64,000 bases of DNA from Micropterix aruncella (Eukaryota > Arthropoda > Insecta > Lepidoptera > Micropterigidae): assembly GCA_944548615.1 (NCBI GenBank), contig OX155963.1, positions 27,605,336 to 27,669,335 on the forward strand. Reading direction: 5' to 3'. The notes under the pieces were generated by a model. That model searched no databases and was not told the origin of the DNA. It was given only the letters and a program-made list of their open reading frames with translations. Every line of letters starts with the position of its first letter. The stretch's first letter is position 1. Below, one piece after another: positions 46,969-57,823 of this stretch. A program made the translations under genes and the position numbers.

Positions 46969-47703
46969 ATATCTGTCTAAAGTTTATAGTTCAAACATTT
47001 GTAATCATATTTTATATGTTGGTTAGCGATGTGCTGTTTCGACATGTGAATACCCGTTTGCCTTAAAACATATGGAAAAACGGAAACGTTAACGTTTTTA
47101 CTTGATTCGCTATGCTATTGTTTTCTCGCTCACACTATGCAAATTAGGTAGATAATTAGTGCAACATTGTTTTTGTTTAAAATATAAATATTCAAAAAAT
47201 ATATTTTGAAATTGTAAAAAAAAGAAAATAACAAAATTATACATAGAAAATCTAAAAACAAAACATTTAAATAGGAATCAACCTGTATGTATGTAATATG
47301 AATTTCCCTTTGCTCAAAGCTCTAAGCACTTTCAGATCCGATAAAACGTTTGCGATTACCATTTTCAAGCACAGTGAAAACTACAATCAATAAGTTAATA
47401 GTTTTAAATTCGTATCACCTAACGAATCTTGTAGGTAATGATTATGGTAAATCTTGTAACTTTAAATATATTCCAATATTATTTTTTTTGTATTAAAGAA
47501 AAATTAATGAGTAAACGAATTTATTTGCCCAAAGCCATGATTTCCACCCTGATCCATGACGGGCAATGGGCATCCATTTCGGAGGTCGAAGGCTCGTTAT
47601 TTTAAATAATATTGTCCGAATTGAGCATAGGGCGCTCACTGTTAAACCCTCGACTCCGGCCAATCAGAACGGGAATCGAGTAGGAAGTATCGAGTTCCGA
47701 GAT
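46969..47703. other. AT-rich unclassified region
   Basis: A more balanced stretch at 47540-47700 carries the start of a 64-codon frame without recognisable product. Confidence 0.3.
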
Positions 47704-48037
47704 GTTGACGTATCGAATCGCCACTTCAGATTCCACGCCATTGTGTATCTTTATGTGTAAAATAAAGATACACAATAATTATTATGAAGATGTCGTTTTG
47801 TAAAGCAAATTTTGAATGAAAAATACATATTTAATTATCAGAAATATTAACCCTTGCGGATATTTATTATTTTAATTATATAAAAATCGAAACGAAAATT
47901 TTAAATCAAATTAGAAATATAATATAGAGGTATTTTTTTCTTATTTTCACACACAAAGATACACAATTATTACACTAAGTATATCATTAAAATCAGATCT
48001 TCCTCGGGATTCTGAAGTGGCGATACGATACGTCAAC
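47704..48037. mobile_element. MITE-like element with 31-bp TIRs and an internal hairpin
   Basis: The arms 47704-47734 and 48007-48037 are reverse complements at 29 of 31 positions. Just inside the left arm, 47740-47753 and 47763-47776 form a perfect 14-bp stem (attgtgtatcttta/taaagatacacaat) with a 9-nt loop. A further cousin of this motif, 'aaagatacacaattatta', lies near 47957. There is no ORF and no definite target duplication. Confidence 0.65.
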
Positions 48038-48387
48038 ATAAATTATTGAAGACCTAAAGTTGATGCAATAGACCCATCTTTCTTTTTCATTTATTACGCT
48101 TAGGACGCGCGCGCTTCCGTAGCCTGAGGGCGCTTTAGGGAAAGACGTAGGAGGCGAGCGAGGGATGGGGTCGGTGGTAGGGGAGGTGCTGGGGGCGGTG
48201 GGTTCCGGTGGGTTGCCGCGGAAACCCAGAAAGTCATCCGTTCATCTCCCGGCGACATAAATACTTAATGTAATGTACCTGGGGATTGCGAGCGTCAAGA
48301 GGAATCCTGCGGGATGCTGTTTGTGGTTTGCTCACTGTATAAGTGTGTATAGGCATTGGTAAGAGGACTCCAGGCGTACTATGTAAA
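48038..48387. other. Unclassified region with a G-rich stretch
   Basis: 48110-48230 is G-rich with ggggtcggtggtaggggagg-type runs. No ORF is supported. Confidence 0.35.
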
Positions 48388-49020
48388 TATTGCAACTAGA
48401 GCTGTCAACTACAACGGGCGACCCCGTCACCTCAGGAAGTTTTAACGAAATATGATCGTGAGGTGAGCGCAGAAGACTTAGGACAAAACAGTCCACCGTC
48501 AAGCACCGCCACATGCCCGTAAGAGGGCAACGCCTTATCCGCGAGATAGCCAGGTATGTTACCCAGCGGGCTGACACACGCACCCTTACTTCCAGTTGCG
48601 ACCAAATTACTCCGGTCTCCTGACTGGTTACGAGTTCGAGGTCGCTTGCGCGGTCCTCTCCCTTACGTAACGGTGAAACCGAATCTATCGCAGACCACGG
48701 CATCCTTTGTCCGGCTTTCACCCGGAATCGAGTAGCCGATGGTCATTCCAAGAGCAGTCGCCGTAAGGTCAACGACTACCCCCGCTATATAGGAAAAAGT
48801 ACTGTTTCCAGACTCCCCCGACTGTTAGTCAGAATGCACAATCGATTGGCTTACGCCGCGCGGTGCGCAGACGGTCCAGGAACACCAGAAGGTTGACTAC
48901 CCGGGCTCGCACTTCACGCATGGAGGCCGCCGGATGAATGTTGACCCGTGAGTGTGATCGACCTTGAAAAAATGGGTCTTCAAGGCCAACTCAGCAAGGG
49001 CCCATTAGCTTCATGTAATA
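48388..49020 (+). repeat. Dispersed repeat family A, copy A4 (longest)
   Basis: It runs from gcaactagagctgtcaacta through 'agtcagaatgcacaatcg' to 'agcaagggcccattagctt'. It is GC-richer than its flanks. The minus-strand frame 48332-48721 shares LRKGEDR and LELVT/ETGVIWSQLEV with copy A2. The frame is broken in other copies and differences are not confined to silent sites, so coding is unproven. No TIR, LTR or poly-A tail was recognised. Confidence 0.7.
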
Positions 49021-49279
49021 CTTTTAGTTGCAAACAAGATTGCGATCCTGGCGATAGCTACATTTGGCAAATTTTTTGATAAGGGTGGTTCGCACCGGGG
49101 TTCCGCACCACTGTTGTGCGTAACCACAAGGGTGGTTCGCACCACCGTTCGTTCGTCTGTCTGTGTTATAAAATTAAGCTATCTAGTCGAACCATTAAGC
49201 CGGACCATATATTGTAGAACATTATATAAAATAAAATACTCTAAGATATCTAAAAATGTGACAGCATTTTATAACTATA
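49021..49279. repeat. Short direct repeats of a GGTGGTTCGCACC unit
   Basis: 'aagggtggttcgcacc' is found at 49081-49096 and 49128-49143. The second copy extends to ggtggttcgcaccacc, which can form a small hairpin. The surrounding sequence is unclassified. Confidence 0.6.
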
Positions 49280-49662
49280 CACTGAGAAAAATAACACGAT
49301 GTAATATTAGGAAATACGCATGTTTCAATAAGGATTACGTATATAACTCGGACTACGGAACATACGTATGAATTAACATGACGCTTAACGGTGTTGGCGT
49401 AGCAGTAGTTACCGTGTCGTTATATTATTTCATTACGTAGAGACCTTGGGATCTCGCTTTTAACATGGACACACGTTGAAACTACAGTATACTGTTATTT
49501 TTGAATTAACCGCCAGGAAAATGTTGATAAACATAATGGAATAATGAAGGTTTAACACAATGCCTTGTAATTAAACAAAATTACGATTGAAACATCGCTA
49601 TTCTGTATAAACCGTAATAACGAAATTGTAATGTAAGAAACAATCCAATACTTTTCTCAGTG
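49280..49662. mobile_element. Candidate MITE with CACTGAGAAAA ends and TA target site
   Basis: cactgagaaaa at 49280-49290 and its reverse complement ttttctcagtg at 49652-49662 are each flanked on the outside by ta, as in Tc1/mariner-type insertions. The interior is 383 bp including ends, AT-rich and non-coding. The 85-codon frame 49114-49371 crosses the left border and is not a gene. Terminal repeats are short, so chance pairing cannot be excluded. Confidence 0.45.
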
Positions 49663-49802
49663 TAACAGCCTAATTCCAAGATTAAATCAGTAGGTTTACA
49701 AACTCTTCTCAGTTAAGATATTTTGTACTTTCTCCAGTACGAGTTTATAATTTCAAGTTCCTAGCATATATCAGCTTGGTCATTTTGTACAATTCTTACC
49801 AT
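49663..49802. other. AT-rich spacer
   Basis: No supported feature. Confidence 0.3.
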
Positions 49803-50250
49803 TTATTTATTTATTTATTAATATTTCACACACATTTATAACACTAGATTAATAAGATTAAAATCTACCTTGCTGGAGTAATGCCCGTACTAAGGTAGAC
49901 TTTTATGTATTACATGATTGTTTAGTTCTGTAATACCCAACTGTTTAGTTCTGTTACTATATAATACCAACATTACTTCCTATAAAATATTGATTTTGCT
50001 TACAAAAGTAACAGGAATCGAATGGCAATACCTTCACCTCTTGCCCCTTTTAATGTCACCCAACTGGGACTAACCCGTTCTAGGGTGGACAGGGCTCTAA
50101 AAATACAATATTTTTTTAAATGTTGTTGTTAGATGCTCATAAAACTAAATTGCTTCAAGATGTGGTCAATAAAAATTGCTATTCCATTATAAAATCGGAA
50201 TTAAAGATACACATAAAATTCCATTAAATATAGCGAGACAATAATTTCAT
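49803..50250 (-). mobile_element. LINE tails: (AATA)n tail followed by family C 3' UTR
   Basis: atttatttatttatta at 49802 is a minus-strand (AATA)n tail with 'cccgtactaaggtagac' behind it, as at 24760. From about 49980 the sequence follows the family C UTR at 17640-17760, including 'acccaactgggactaacccg'. No ORF is retained. Confidence 0.65.
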
Positions 50251-50645
50251 CGGTATTGTCGACGTAGTATCATAATATATAGTTGCTTATTTGAATTTCT
50301 AATTATTTTAAGCATAAAATCAAATAGTTTATTCTGTCGCGGTCGTGTACTTTCAGTTTAGTTTTCAGGTTGTGTTCACCGTCTTTGCTAAAAGTTGTGT
50401 ATTTCATTTTGCCTATATTTAATTTTAGTAATTGTTTGTTTATCTAGTCTATTTAGTACTGTATGTTTGTCTAGTCCAGCTGCTTCGTTTTGAAATCCGT
50501 TTCCCATGGACTGTTTCCAAACAAATATTCTGTGCTCAAATTTAAAATACCTATTACTACCTATTACCGACTCTTTAATAGGTATCATAATAGGTATCAA
50601 ATTTTAGATATCCATTACCGACTCTTTTGATCGAACTCCCATTAT
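50251..50645. other. AT-rich unclassified region
   Basis: No supported feature. Confidence 0.3.
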
Positions 50646-50805
50646 AAATTCTGTTGATCGAATGCAATAACAAGACACACACACATAGATTACACGCACA
50701 TACACATATAACACTTCATGGTAGGGTTTGTTATAAGAGATTGCCGTATGATAATAAAACAGCATATTGTAAAATTTCGGAATAAAAAGTTGAAACAAAC
50801 AAAAA
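50646..50805 (+). mobile_element. tRNA-derived SINE, head-less copy
   Basis: It starts at aattctgttgatcgaatgc, lacks the tRNA-like head, keeps the CA-rich part and 'ttataagagattgccgtatg', and ends in gttgaaacaaacaaaaa. Confidence 0.82.
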
Positions 50806-50876
50806 TTTTAAAACCTCAAACCGAAGTTATCCAACTTCAAGTGGCCAGTGGTACAAAATGTAATGATGAATATGAA

Positions 50877-51370
50877 AAAAAAACGGTTCTGTCACCCCGA
50901 GACTTTCCTGGCAAGCAGACAAGCTCCCACTCACGCGCCCAACCCCTTGACCCCGCTCCGATAGTGATTGTGTCAAGTGATTATGATCGCAAATGTAGCA
51001 TTTTTGTAGTATTTATTATCTATTTTCAATATGATGTAGTAGTTTCCAAAATACAGCGATATTTAAAAAATATTTGTCTCGCTTGTATAAGAGATATTCC
51101 ATATTTTAGAATGTGGTTTCGGGCCATCGTCGTATCTGTGTACCGAATTTCAAGTATTTAAATCCAATATATCGAGATTGACGTATGACTAGCGCACTCT
51201 TTGGTGGACCGATTTCAACCGACTCTTACCATGATCAAAGGATGCCTCTATGCCAAATTTCAGCTCAATCGGAAGAAGCGTTTGTGCGCTATCGTAGAGG
51301 AATACACCCACACAGACGCACAGACACACACACACACAAAATTTCGTTCACTTTTCCTATACCGGGAAAT
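50877..51370 (-). repeat. Dispersed repeat family B, copy B3
   Basis: It begins 'tctgtcaccccgagactttc' and contains 'gtgtaccgaatttcaagt', 'gactagcgcactctttggtg', 'catgatcaaaggatgc', 'tcagctcaatcgga' and a CA-rich patch. It breaks off at the 'cacttttcctataccgg' block. Confidence 0.7.
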
Positions 51371-51769
51371 TAAAAGATAAATTGTTGTGCATTCTCATTA
51401 CCATTTATGATTTTTATATATTTGTATTGCAAGGAGCATTGCTTGTTGTTAAATAGTTCTTTTGATTTCCTTTTATTATTTTTGACTATTTATAGTGTCT
51501 GACTATTAAATACTATTTATTATTATAAGGTTTTTTATTTTTCTAGTTATTTATTACACATTTATTACTTTTAGTACTCATTTTTAGATCATTGGTGTTA
51601 AACCTTTATTTTAATTAATATACGAAACTTAAATTTCATGCGATGCCGCTTGGTGTGAAGTAGGAAACTGAAAATCTGTAAAACCGAAGCTATAACTTAC
51701 ATATAATACAAACGGAGCTGCCATAGAATTCACTGACCGGAGTCGGACCCATTATTATACTATTATGAC
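51371..51769. other. AT-rich unclassified region
   Basis: No supported feature. Confidence 0.3.
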
Positions 51770-52019
51770 ACTTCTGGGGGGTGAGCGGTGGATTACGGAC
51801 TAACGACCTACTGTGGTAGGTTTAGGACAGCTGTCTTGCACATTTGAGCGTTCATCTTACCACCCATTACCACTTATTATTGTTGGTTTTTTTTTCTTGT
51901 TTAATAAGTATCAGTGTACTTTGTTAACATTTAAATATTTAAGTAATATAAATACTTAGAGTAAATTTCAACAATGTGTAAAGATTTTAGAAAAATAAAT
52001 TGAAATTGAAATTGAATAG
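51770..52019 (+). mobile_element. LINE-like 3' UTR fragment
   Basis: A GC-richer start (ggggggtgagcggtggatta) is followed by ctgtcttgcacatttgagcg and AT-rich UTR, ending in aaataaattgaaattgaaat-type repeats at about 51997-52015. The ORF is missing; class assignment rests on the tail only. Confidence 0.45.
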
Positions 52020-52439
52020 ATTTTTTAATACTAGTGCAGACGAGTAGCTCAGGTGCTAGAATGGTATCCGGTGGCATTACATTTCCATGACGCGTACCTT
52101 CCATTTCATTGCAATTGCACGAACGTAAGATCTACGGCGAGGTCTTTCTGCGGGCGATAAATCTGAATAAGGAGGTTTTTTAATATCGCCATGGCGGCAG
52201 AACGATGACAAATGCGACCGTTGAGGCGGCGGCGCGAGCGTCGCGGCGCCCGGCGTCGATATGAGCGCGGGAAATGTACCGGATATGCGACGCCGACAAT
52301 TCTCACTTCCGCAAAATGGACGCTAATCGGCTCCGCGGATTTACGGCCTTCTCACTCTGCGTCTTATGGCCAGTTTCTCACTCTTAGCGCAGTATATCCA
52401 GCTATTTAAAGAATAATAGTCGTGGAGGTAGTGAATATT
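52020..52439. other. CpG-rich island of unknown nature
   Basis: 52085-52400 is CpG- and GC-rich with the centre gaggcggcggcgcgagcgtc near 52224. Short ORFs occur on both strands (52106-52306, 52212-52409). No repeat partner was found. It may be a host regulatory or exon segment. Confidence 0.35.
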
Positions 52440-52561
52440 TTTAGGACCTGTTTTCACAGTTTGTAAAGGAAATATTTTTTAATATAACATTTTTTAAATA
52501 AAATAATAAATGCGATGATTAGCCAAGAGCGTATGTCAATATACTTTATGCTATATATTAT
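52440..52561. repeat. AT-rich repeat E, copy 2, left part
   Basis: It shares 'gagcgtatgtcaata' and the flank with 34485. It is split from its right part by the RNase H LINE and ends in the 15-bp duplicated target tatgctatatattat (52547-52561). Confidence 0.65.
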
Positions 52562-52623
52562 TTTTTTATTTGTCGACTTGCATTGTAACACTGCGACCAT
52601 TGCTGATCTATTGTCTTCGCCAC

Positions 52624-53080
52624 CTACAATAGTTCTGCGCTAAGCCTCGTGTCATTTAAGAACCGCAGCAGGCTTTTGGCGCCAGATTGTTTTACCTCCT
52701 CAGGTTGGAGGTAATGACCACCCAAGTGGGTGTATATTTTACGCATCAGCGGGCCACACTCGCACATGAGGTGCTGGGGAGTTTCCTCTGCCCCTTGGCA
52801 GAACCTGCACATTTTTGTGTCTTCGAGCTTGAGTTTGAACATGTGTTTGTTCAGGCCACAATACCTCGTGAGCGCCCTCACCAGTATGCGTAGATCGTTC
52901 CTATTTAGCGATAAGGCCTCACGGGCCGTTTTACGGTCGTAAGCCTTAATTAGCGCTTTGTAATGATTCAACCCTGGCGTGTTGTTCCAGTGGTTGATGG
53001 ATTGTTCTAAACATATTTGTTTGAGCATTAGGTTTGCAAGGCTTTTTGGTACGTCACAGCAAGGTTCAGGGCCGTATATT
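52624..53080 (-). pseudogene. C-terminal region of RNase H LINE ORF2 with CCHC-like motif
   Basis: The frame reads DVPKSLANLMLKQICLEQSI, then WNNTPGLNHYKALIKAYDRK, NDLRILVRALTRYCGLNKH and CRFCQGAEETPQHLMCECG. The last is the Cys/His motif common after RNase H in I/R1-type LINEs. The frame ends normally at 52624. Copy 1 contains the same region (about 13440-13900) with more damage. Without RT and the rest of RNase H it is inactive. Confidence 0.8.
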
Positions 53081-53659
53081 TCAATTTTAAATTTCAATTT
53101 ATTTCCAAAAAATCTTAACAGATTGTGGAAACGTAATATCTAGGTACATTTAAAATACAGTCTTTTGATCCGTTTTTACAATATCCAAATTTATCACCAC
53201 GTACATACAGTTCAACATACTTCTTTATTGCTTTTAGGACATGTCGATATGCAACATTTTAGTACTGGCGATACTCAAAATAATTTTTAAAAATATTCAT
53301 TTTTATATAATAATCAATAAAAATAATCAAGAAATATAAAATCAGAAAAAGTCAGAATAATTAAAAAATGCTACTAAAAATTGTCAAAAAAATGCTCAAA
53401 AAATTAAAAAATCATTTTAAATTAACAAACTCCTCGATCGAATAAAAAGCTTTGTCTAATAAGAATTCTCTAAGTATTTTTTCGATTAATTTGTCCTTTT
53501 GAATTATCTTGCCTTGCTGTGTTTAGTTTAGTACATGGTATAAAAAAAAATATTTCTCGTATTTTTAGTATGTGTATCTGAAAACTTTTTATAATGTGTT
53601 TCTTTATTCTTAAAAAACTCAGTCAGTAACTTAAAGAGATAGAGTGAGGTTAAGGTGAG
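53078..53659. mobile_element. AT-rich insert inside the RNase H LINE
   Basis: Copy 1 reads straight across this point (about 13921). Here the tetramer gtat appears on both sides (53074-53077 and 53660-53663), suggesting an insertion with 4-bp target duplication. The insert is AT-rich with caaaaaa/aaaatt repeats and has no ORF, TIR or LTR that I could identify. Confidence 0.55.
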
Positions 53660-53872
53660 GTATAACGTTCCCTTTGCTCCCGTCTTAGCAATTTCATCGG
53701 CTTTTTCATTTCCTTCGATTCCTGCATGGTCGGAACTTATCTTAGAATTACCCTGTTCTTTTCGCCCATGGAATTCAGTAGTGATATGCAGTTTTGCACT
53801 AGCTTTGAATTAATGGTATTCGAGGCTAGTGCCATAAGAGCTGCCTTGTTATCCGAGTGGATATAGATACGG
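53660..53872 (-). pseudogene. RNase H fragment of the LINE copy 2
   Basis: It corresponds to about 13920-14145 of copy 1. It covers the HSD part through the NEKADKLA-type end, with substitutions and small deletions. It is truncated before the first catalytic Asp. Confidence 0.75.
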
Positions 53873-54190
53873 TATGCTATATATTATAGTATAAACTAAT
53901 TCCTAAATAACAGTCTGTTAATCTATCTTTGAATTTTTAATATTATTTTCGATTTTTTGATTGTTTTTAACTTAATTATATTTATATTTAGTTTAATATG
54001 TTTCATATTTAGCCTATTTTTTGTTAATATTTAATCATAATTTACTCTTTACTTTACCCCGATTTTTAAAAAAACACCATTATTTTTGTATATTTCTTTG
54101 ATTTGTGTTTCTTTTTTGTATTTTGATTTCTTTTACAGGTTAGATAATTTATTTTAGTTAATAATTCATTTTCCTATTTAGATAATTCAT
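53873..54190. repeat. AT-rich repeat E, copy 2, right part
   Basis: It continues the repeat after the target duplication. Shared with 34515-34800: 'taaactaattc', a long A/T-rich middle, 'tgatttgtgtttctttttt', and tagataatttattt near the end. Confidence 0.6.
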
Positions 54191-54320
54191 TTTCCTACCC
54201 GGGCTCGCACTTCATGCGTGTAGGCCGCCGGATGGGTGTTGATTCGTGAGTGTGATCGACCCCGAACAAATGGACTTTCGTGGCCTACTCAACAAGGGCC
54301 TATTTGCTCCCGGCGGTTCT
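54191..54320 (+). repeat. Dispersed repeat family A, copy A5 (right end only)
   Basis: It starts 'tacccgggctcgcacttcat', as at 48899, and ends acaagggcctatttgctccc. Only the last 120 bp of the family are present. Confidence 0.7.
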
Positions 54321-54368
54321 AGATAGGTAGGTATTAGGCTGAAAGGTACTAAGGTGGCTAGATAGGTC

Positions 54369-54663
54369 TGTTTGTTTGTTTTTACTCTTTGTTATGAAAT
54401 TTGATAATGGTCGGATTTATTATCATACGACAATCGCTTGTTACAACCAACCCTATTATGAAGTTTTTAAGTATATGTGTGTGTACGTATAACATATGTG
54501 TAGGTATGTGTGTGTCTTGTTAATGCATTCGATCGACTTATTTGAAATCCAATTCCGTTATATTGCAAAATTCTAAACGGAAAATGGGGACTCAGCCGGA
54601 AATCGAACCCTGAACCCTACAATGTAAGATCAGGCGACCTAACCACTATACTACCGGGCCGTG
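54369..54663 (-). mobile_element. tRNA-derived SINE, full-length copy
   Basis: Reverse orientation with tail tgtttgtttgtttttactc, body and complete head at the right (aaccactatactaccgggcc). A T-to-A-rich variation is seen around the B box. Confidence 0.87.
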
Positions 54664-54893
54664 AATAGGTAGGTATTTTGTAAACCTTTTAAATATTGTT
54701 TTTTTATTAAGGCGACATAAGACCTGAGAAAATATCTGAAATGGGTGGACCCGCGAACAAGTAGGCGGGATAACAGTTGTAGGGCTTGGACAATAAAAAT
54801 CCAGCGTTAATGAAGCGTCACACAGATTCCACCTAAGTACCTACGCGCCAGCGAGCTGACGGAAACAACTTCCATTCGCAGTGCTGAAACTAA
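54664..54893. other. Unclassified spacer
   Basis: No supported feature. Confidence 0.3.
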
Positions 54894-55320
54894 AACTATG
54901 GCACTACACAATAAAACAATCTTTGCACATTGGTGGTAGGTATAAGGGAACTCTCAGAGCGCTCTCAAAGGACTCTGACATTTTAATTAATTGTAATTAA
55001 TTTAGGGCCTAAATAAAATATGTGGCTAAGCGCGACTCTAAAGAATTAACCAGTCGATATAATTAAATTAAAATAAAACATAGGTACTCACCGCTTATAT
55101 TGTAGGAGTAATCGCGCCTGAAAATTTTCGAAATTAGTTTAAAGCCCAGTAGAAATTATGTCCAAGGAATGAACAACTTTTTAGTATCTAAATTATAAAT
55201 TGGTTTCTTATCGAGTGATTCGCTTTACAGCTTTTTTACATTAGTGCTTATATTTTTTAAAACCTTCATGAAATGAAAGTTCTTTTAATATGGTTATTCC
55301 CAGGTATCATGTCACTATAA
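54894..55320. repeat. Duplicated 0.4-kb segment F, copy 1
   Basis: It matches 59686-60100 in the same orientation. Landmarks are 'ttttaattaattgtaattaa', atgtggctaag, 'aattaaaataa', actcaccgctt, 'gttttaaag'-like, 'ttcttatcgag' and 'caggtatcatgtcac'. On the minus strand both copies keep AAGCG followed by GTGAGT (55086-55091), a good 5' splice-site consensus. No ORF is present. Confidence 0.7.
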
Positions 55321-55439
55321 GTAGAGCAAAAAAAGGAACAACCATTGCAGTATATTTCACCATAGTAGTATCATGTCATGGTTTATAAACTGAACACATT
55401 TACACTAGACTTTTACAAAATATATCAGATATTCTAGGT
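55321..55439. other. Spacer
   Basis: No supported feature. Confidence 0.3.
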
Positions 55440-55722
55440 ACCAACCTCACACAAACGCTCACGATCATACAACCACACAATGCACACTCACACACTCAAC
55501 AGATTCACATACCTACTCTACCTACTCTAAACTTTTATATAGTAGACATTTTTTCAGGTGTTTTAGCTTTATTTAATAGTTATAAGCGTAATCAAAGTAT
55601 TGTCTGTAATTTTATTGAAACCCGTAAACGGTTTTGTTTAATTATATTTTTTACTTTTTTTATACTTTATATAACTGTGTGATTTCCAATATAAATAATT
55701 GATTTGAATTGAATTGAATATG
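55440..55722 (+). mobile_element. LINE 3' UTR fragment with TTGAA-type tail
   Basis: A CA-rich stretch (55446-55515), resembling that after the LINE ORF at 2690, is followed by AT-rich UTR and a terminal tttgaattgaattgaat (55701-55718). No coding part remains. Confidence 0.5.
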
Positions 55723-56340
55723 TTGAAGACAATGATTTGTGTGTATGGTACGTGATGGAAATTCATCTCAAAGATTAAAATTTGTATAATCTGCCTCTAA
55801 GGGCCTACAACATTAAAAAATCACTAAATTTACAAATAAGTACGATTAAAGATAAAATTTGTCATATAGGGCAAACCATACAGTTATTGTTTAAAATAAA
55901 CATTTACTTAAATAATGCTAAAAGTAAGCCTGATATATCAGATAAAGATCAGATTAAGTACATTTTGTAAATGTATATATGTACCTATACGAATAAATAC
56001 AACAATCAAAAATATTTCATAAAAAACCTTAATAAAAATATTTTTTAAAACAATAGTTCACTTTCTGTAACGGCAGTCGTGTTTTTGATTCTTTTAAATA
56101 TATTTACTTCTTGTCTGTTTGTTTCTAATGTAATAACTAACGACCCAACTCGTTCAATGATTTTACTCATATTTGGCATGGATATTATATCATGTTATTT
56201 GTAATTATTAGTCTCATAATATACATACAACCTACCTACCTACACTCCTAATAAGTTAATTTCTTTCCCTAATAAATAAATTTTCATAAGTAAATTTCAA
56301 TAGTTAATAAGTTGGTAATTGATAATAATTAAAATAATTC
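55723..56340. other. AT-rich unclassified region
   Basis: A 62-codon frame at 55782-55970 has no recognisable product. Confidence 0.3.
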
Positions 56341-56800
56341 ATTTAAATCTTCTTCTTCTTCTCGAAGTGCCTCTCCATTACTGGAGGTTGGCCGTTAGCT
56401 CTGAATACTTTTGCCGGTCTTGCGACATCCGGAAAAGCTGTTCCGTACTGGTGATCCCGGTCCAGTTTTCCACCCGGGGATTCTTAGCACCCCTGACCCA
56501 TTATAGGGCCGCCGGGCACTCGGGGCCATGGCTATTTTTGACTTTTTCATTTCTAACTACTATATATAGGGATATATAGTGCAGTGGTCTCCCGTTGCCT
56601 TCTGCACCAGACATTTTAGGTCTATTTAGGACCTTAGGCCGCTGAGACCTCTTCAACCGGCTGCCCAGTTGGGAATGGTTATACCGCCATTGACTCGGTC
56701 TTTCGCTGTATAATTTTGCTTCCCATTTTAGACCGATATGCAAACGGCGATCGAGTACATTCGGGACGCGTCCTGTGTCAACCGCAGGTTAATCTAGACT
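56341..56800 (-). mobile_element. Probable non-LTR 3' region with (GAA)n tail, minus strand
   Basis: cttcttcttcttc at 56350-56362 would be a minus-strand (GAA)n 3' tail like that of RTE elements. The following 56363-56770 is GC-richer than its surroundings and has no intact frame. Class is inferred from the tail and composition only. Confidence 0.35.
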
Positions 56801-57480
56801 GCATAATTGCACTTTATTTACTACATATAATAATTATAATTAATATTTATTGTTCCGAAATTTTTAAAATATGCTGTCACTATGAATTTAAATTTGGAAA
56901 TATATCATATAATATATCTACATAAAAAAAAATTGATCTGTCAAAAGACAAAATTTATATACCTAACCTAAATGTCACACAAATGATCAATCTAATAATA
57001 AGTATAACTCAAAGCATAGTCGAAATAATTGGTAGATAGGAATATCACGAAGGAACAAAAAATAATAAATTGAGTTTCATATAAACTAAATATAATCAAA
57101 TAAATCAACTAAATGCCTTGTATAAACTGTGTATAGTTTAGATATTATACAGAGTTAGGTATTATTAATAACGAGTGGTTTTGCAGACAAAACTTTTAAC
57201 ACTTCGCAAGTTTGTATTTGATATGCCTATTTTTACGTACCTACCTACTTATATTATGGCAATGGATGTTAGATCTCCTGGTTAAGTGAACCATTCTTTT
57301 ATTACCAAACAATAGATTTTGTTGTAGGTATGTTGTTCTAAGTTGTATGTGGAAGGAAAAGTGAGAACTTGGAGGTCCTTTTGTAGCAACATTAGGCATT
57401 TTATTTTACTATTGCAAGAATCTTTTAACTGATTACTTCGATTTAGTAATTAGGTTAGTTGTTGTATTACAATGCGCTCA
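56801..57480. other. AT-rich unclassified region
   Basis: No supported feature. Confidence 0.3.
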
Positions 57481-57600
57481 TGTACCAATGTAATTAGGTT
57501 AGTTGTAAGACATTGCCATGTGGCAATAAGCTCGCCTTTTTGTATCATGATTAAGTGCAAATAAAGAGTAGGTATATTAAGTATATTATACCTATTATTT
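57481..57600 (+). mobile_element. LINE 3'-terminal fragment
   Basis: 'gttagttgtaagacattgcc' plus atgtggcaataagctcgcc forms the shared 3' stem and tail block (57497-57537). aataaag follows, then a tail of tata/ttatacc repeats up to the gap. Confidence 0.6.
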
Positions 57601-57623
57601 TTATTATACCTATAACCAATGCT

Positions 57624-57823
57624 NNNNNNNNNNNNNNNNNNNNNNNNNNNNNNNNNNNNNNNNNNNNNNNNNNNNNNNNNNNNNNNNNNNNNNNNNNNNN
57701 NNNNNNNNNNNNNNNNNNNNNNNNNNNNNNNNNNNNNNNNNNNNNNNNNNNNNNNNNNNNNNNNNNNNNNNNNNNNNNNNNNNNNNNNNNNNNNNNNNNN
57801 NNNNNNNNNNNNNNNNNNNNNNN
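57624..57823. other. Assembly gap (200 N)
   Basis: Exactly 200 undetermined bases, a conventional gap length, so the true distance is unknown. Open frames through it are artefacts. Confidence 1.

Larger units (their letters stand above)
52562..53872 (-). mobile_element. LINE with RNase H domain, copy 2, 5'-truncated, with 15-bp TSD
   Basis: The target duplication tatgctatatattat is at 52547-52561 and 53873-53887. A T run immediately inside the left border (52562-52567) is the minus-strand poly-A. The ORF C-terminal part is at 52624-53080 and the RNase H part at 53660-53872. The 5' border lies inside RNase H. A 582-bp AT-rich block (53078-53659) interrupts it relative to copy 1. Confidence 0.85.

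Noticed and set aside
48332..48721. Family A ORF as a protein-coding gene
   Set aside because: Part of the frame is shared with copy A2, but other copies are broken and amino acid changes are as frequent as expected without selection over so few sites.
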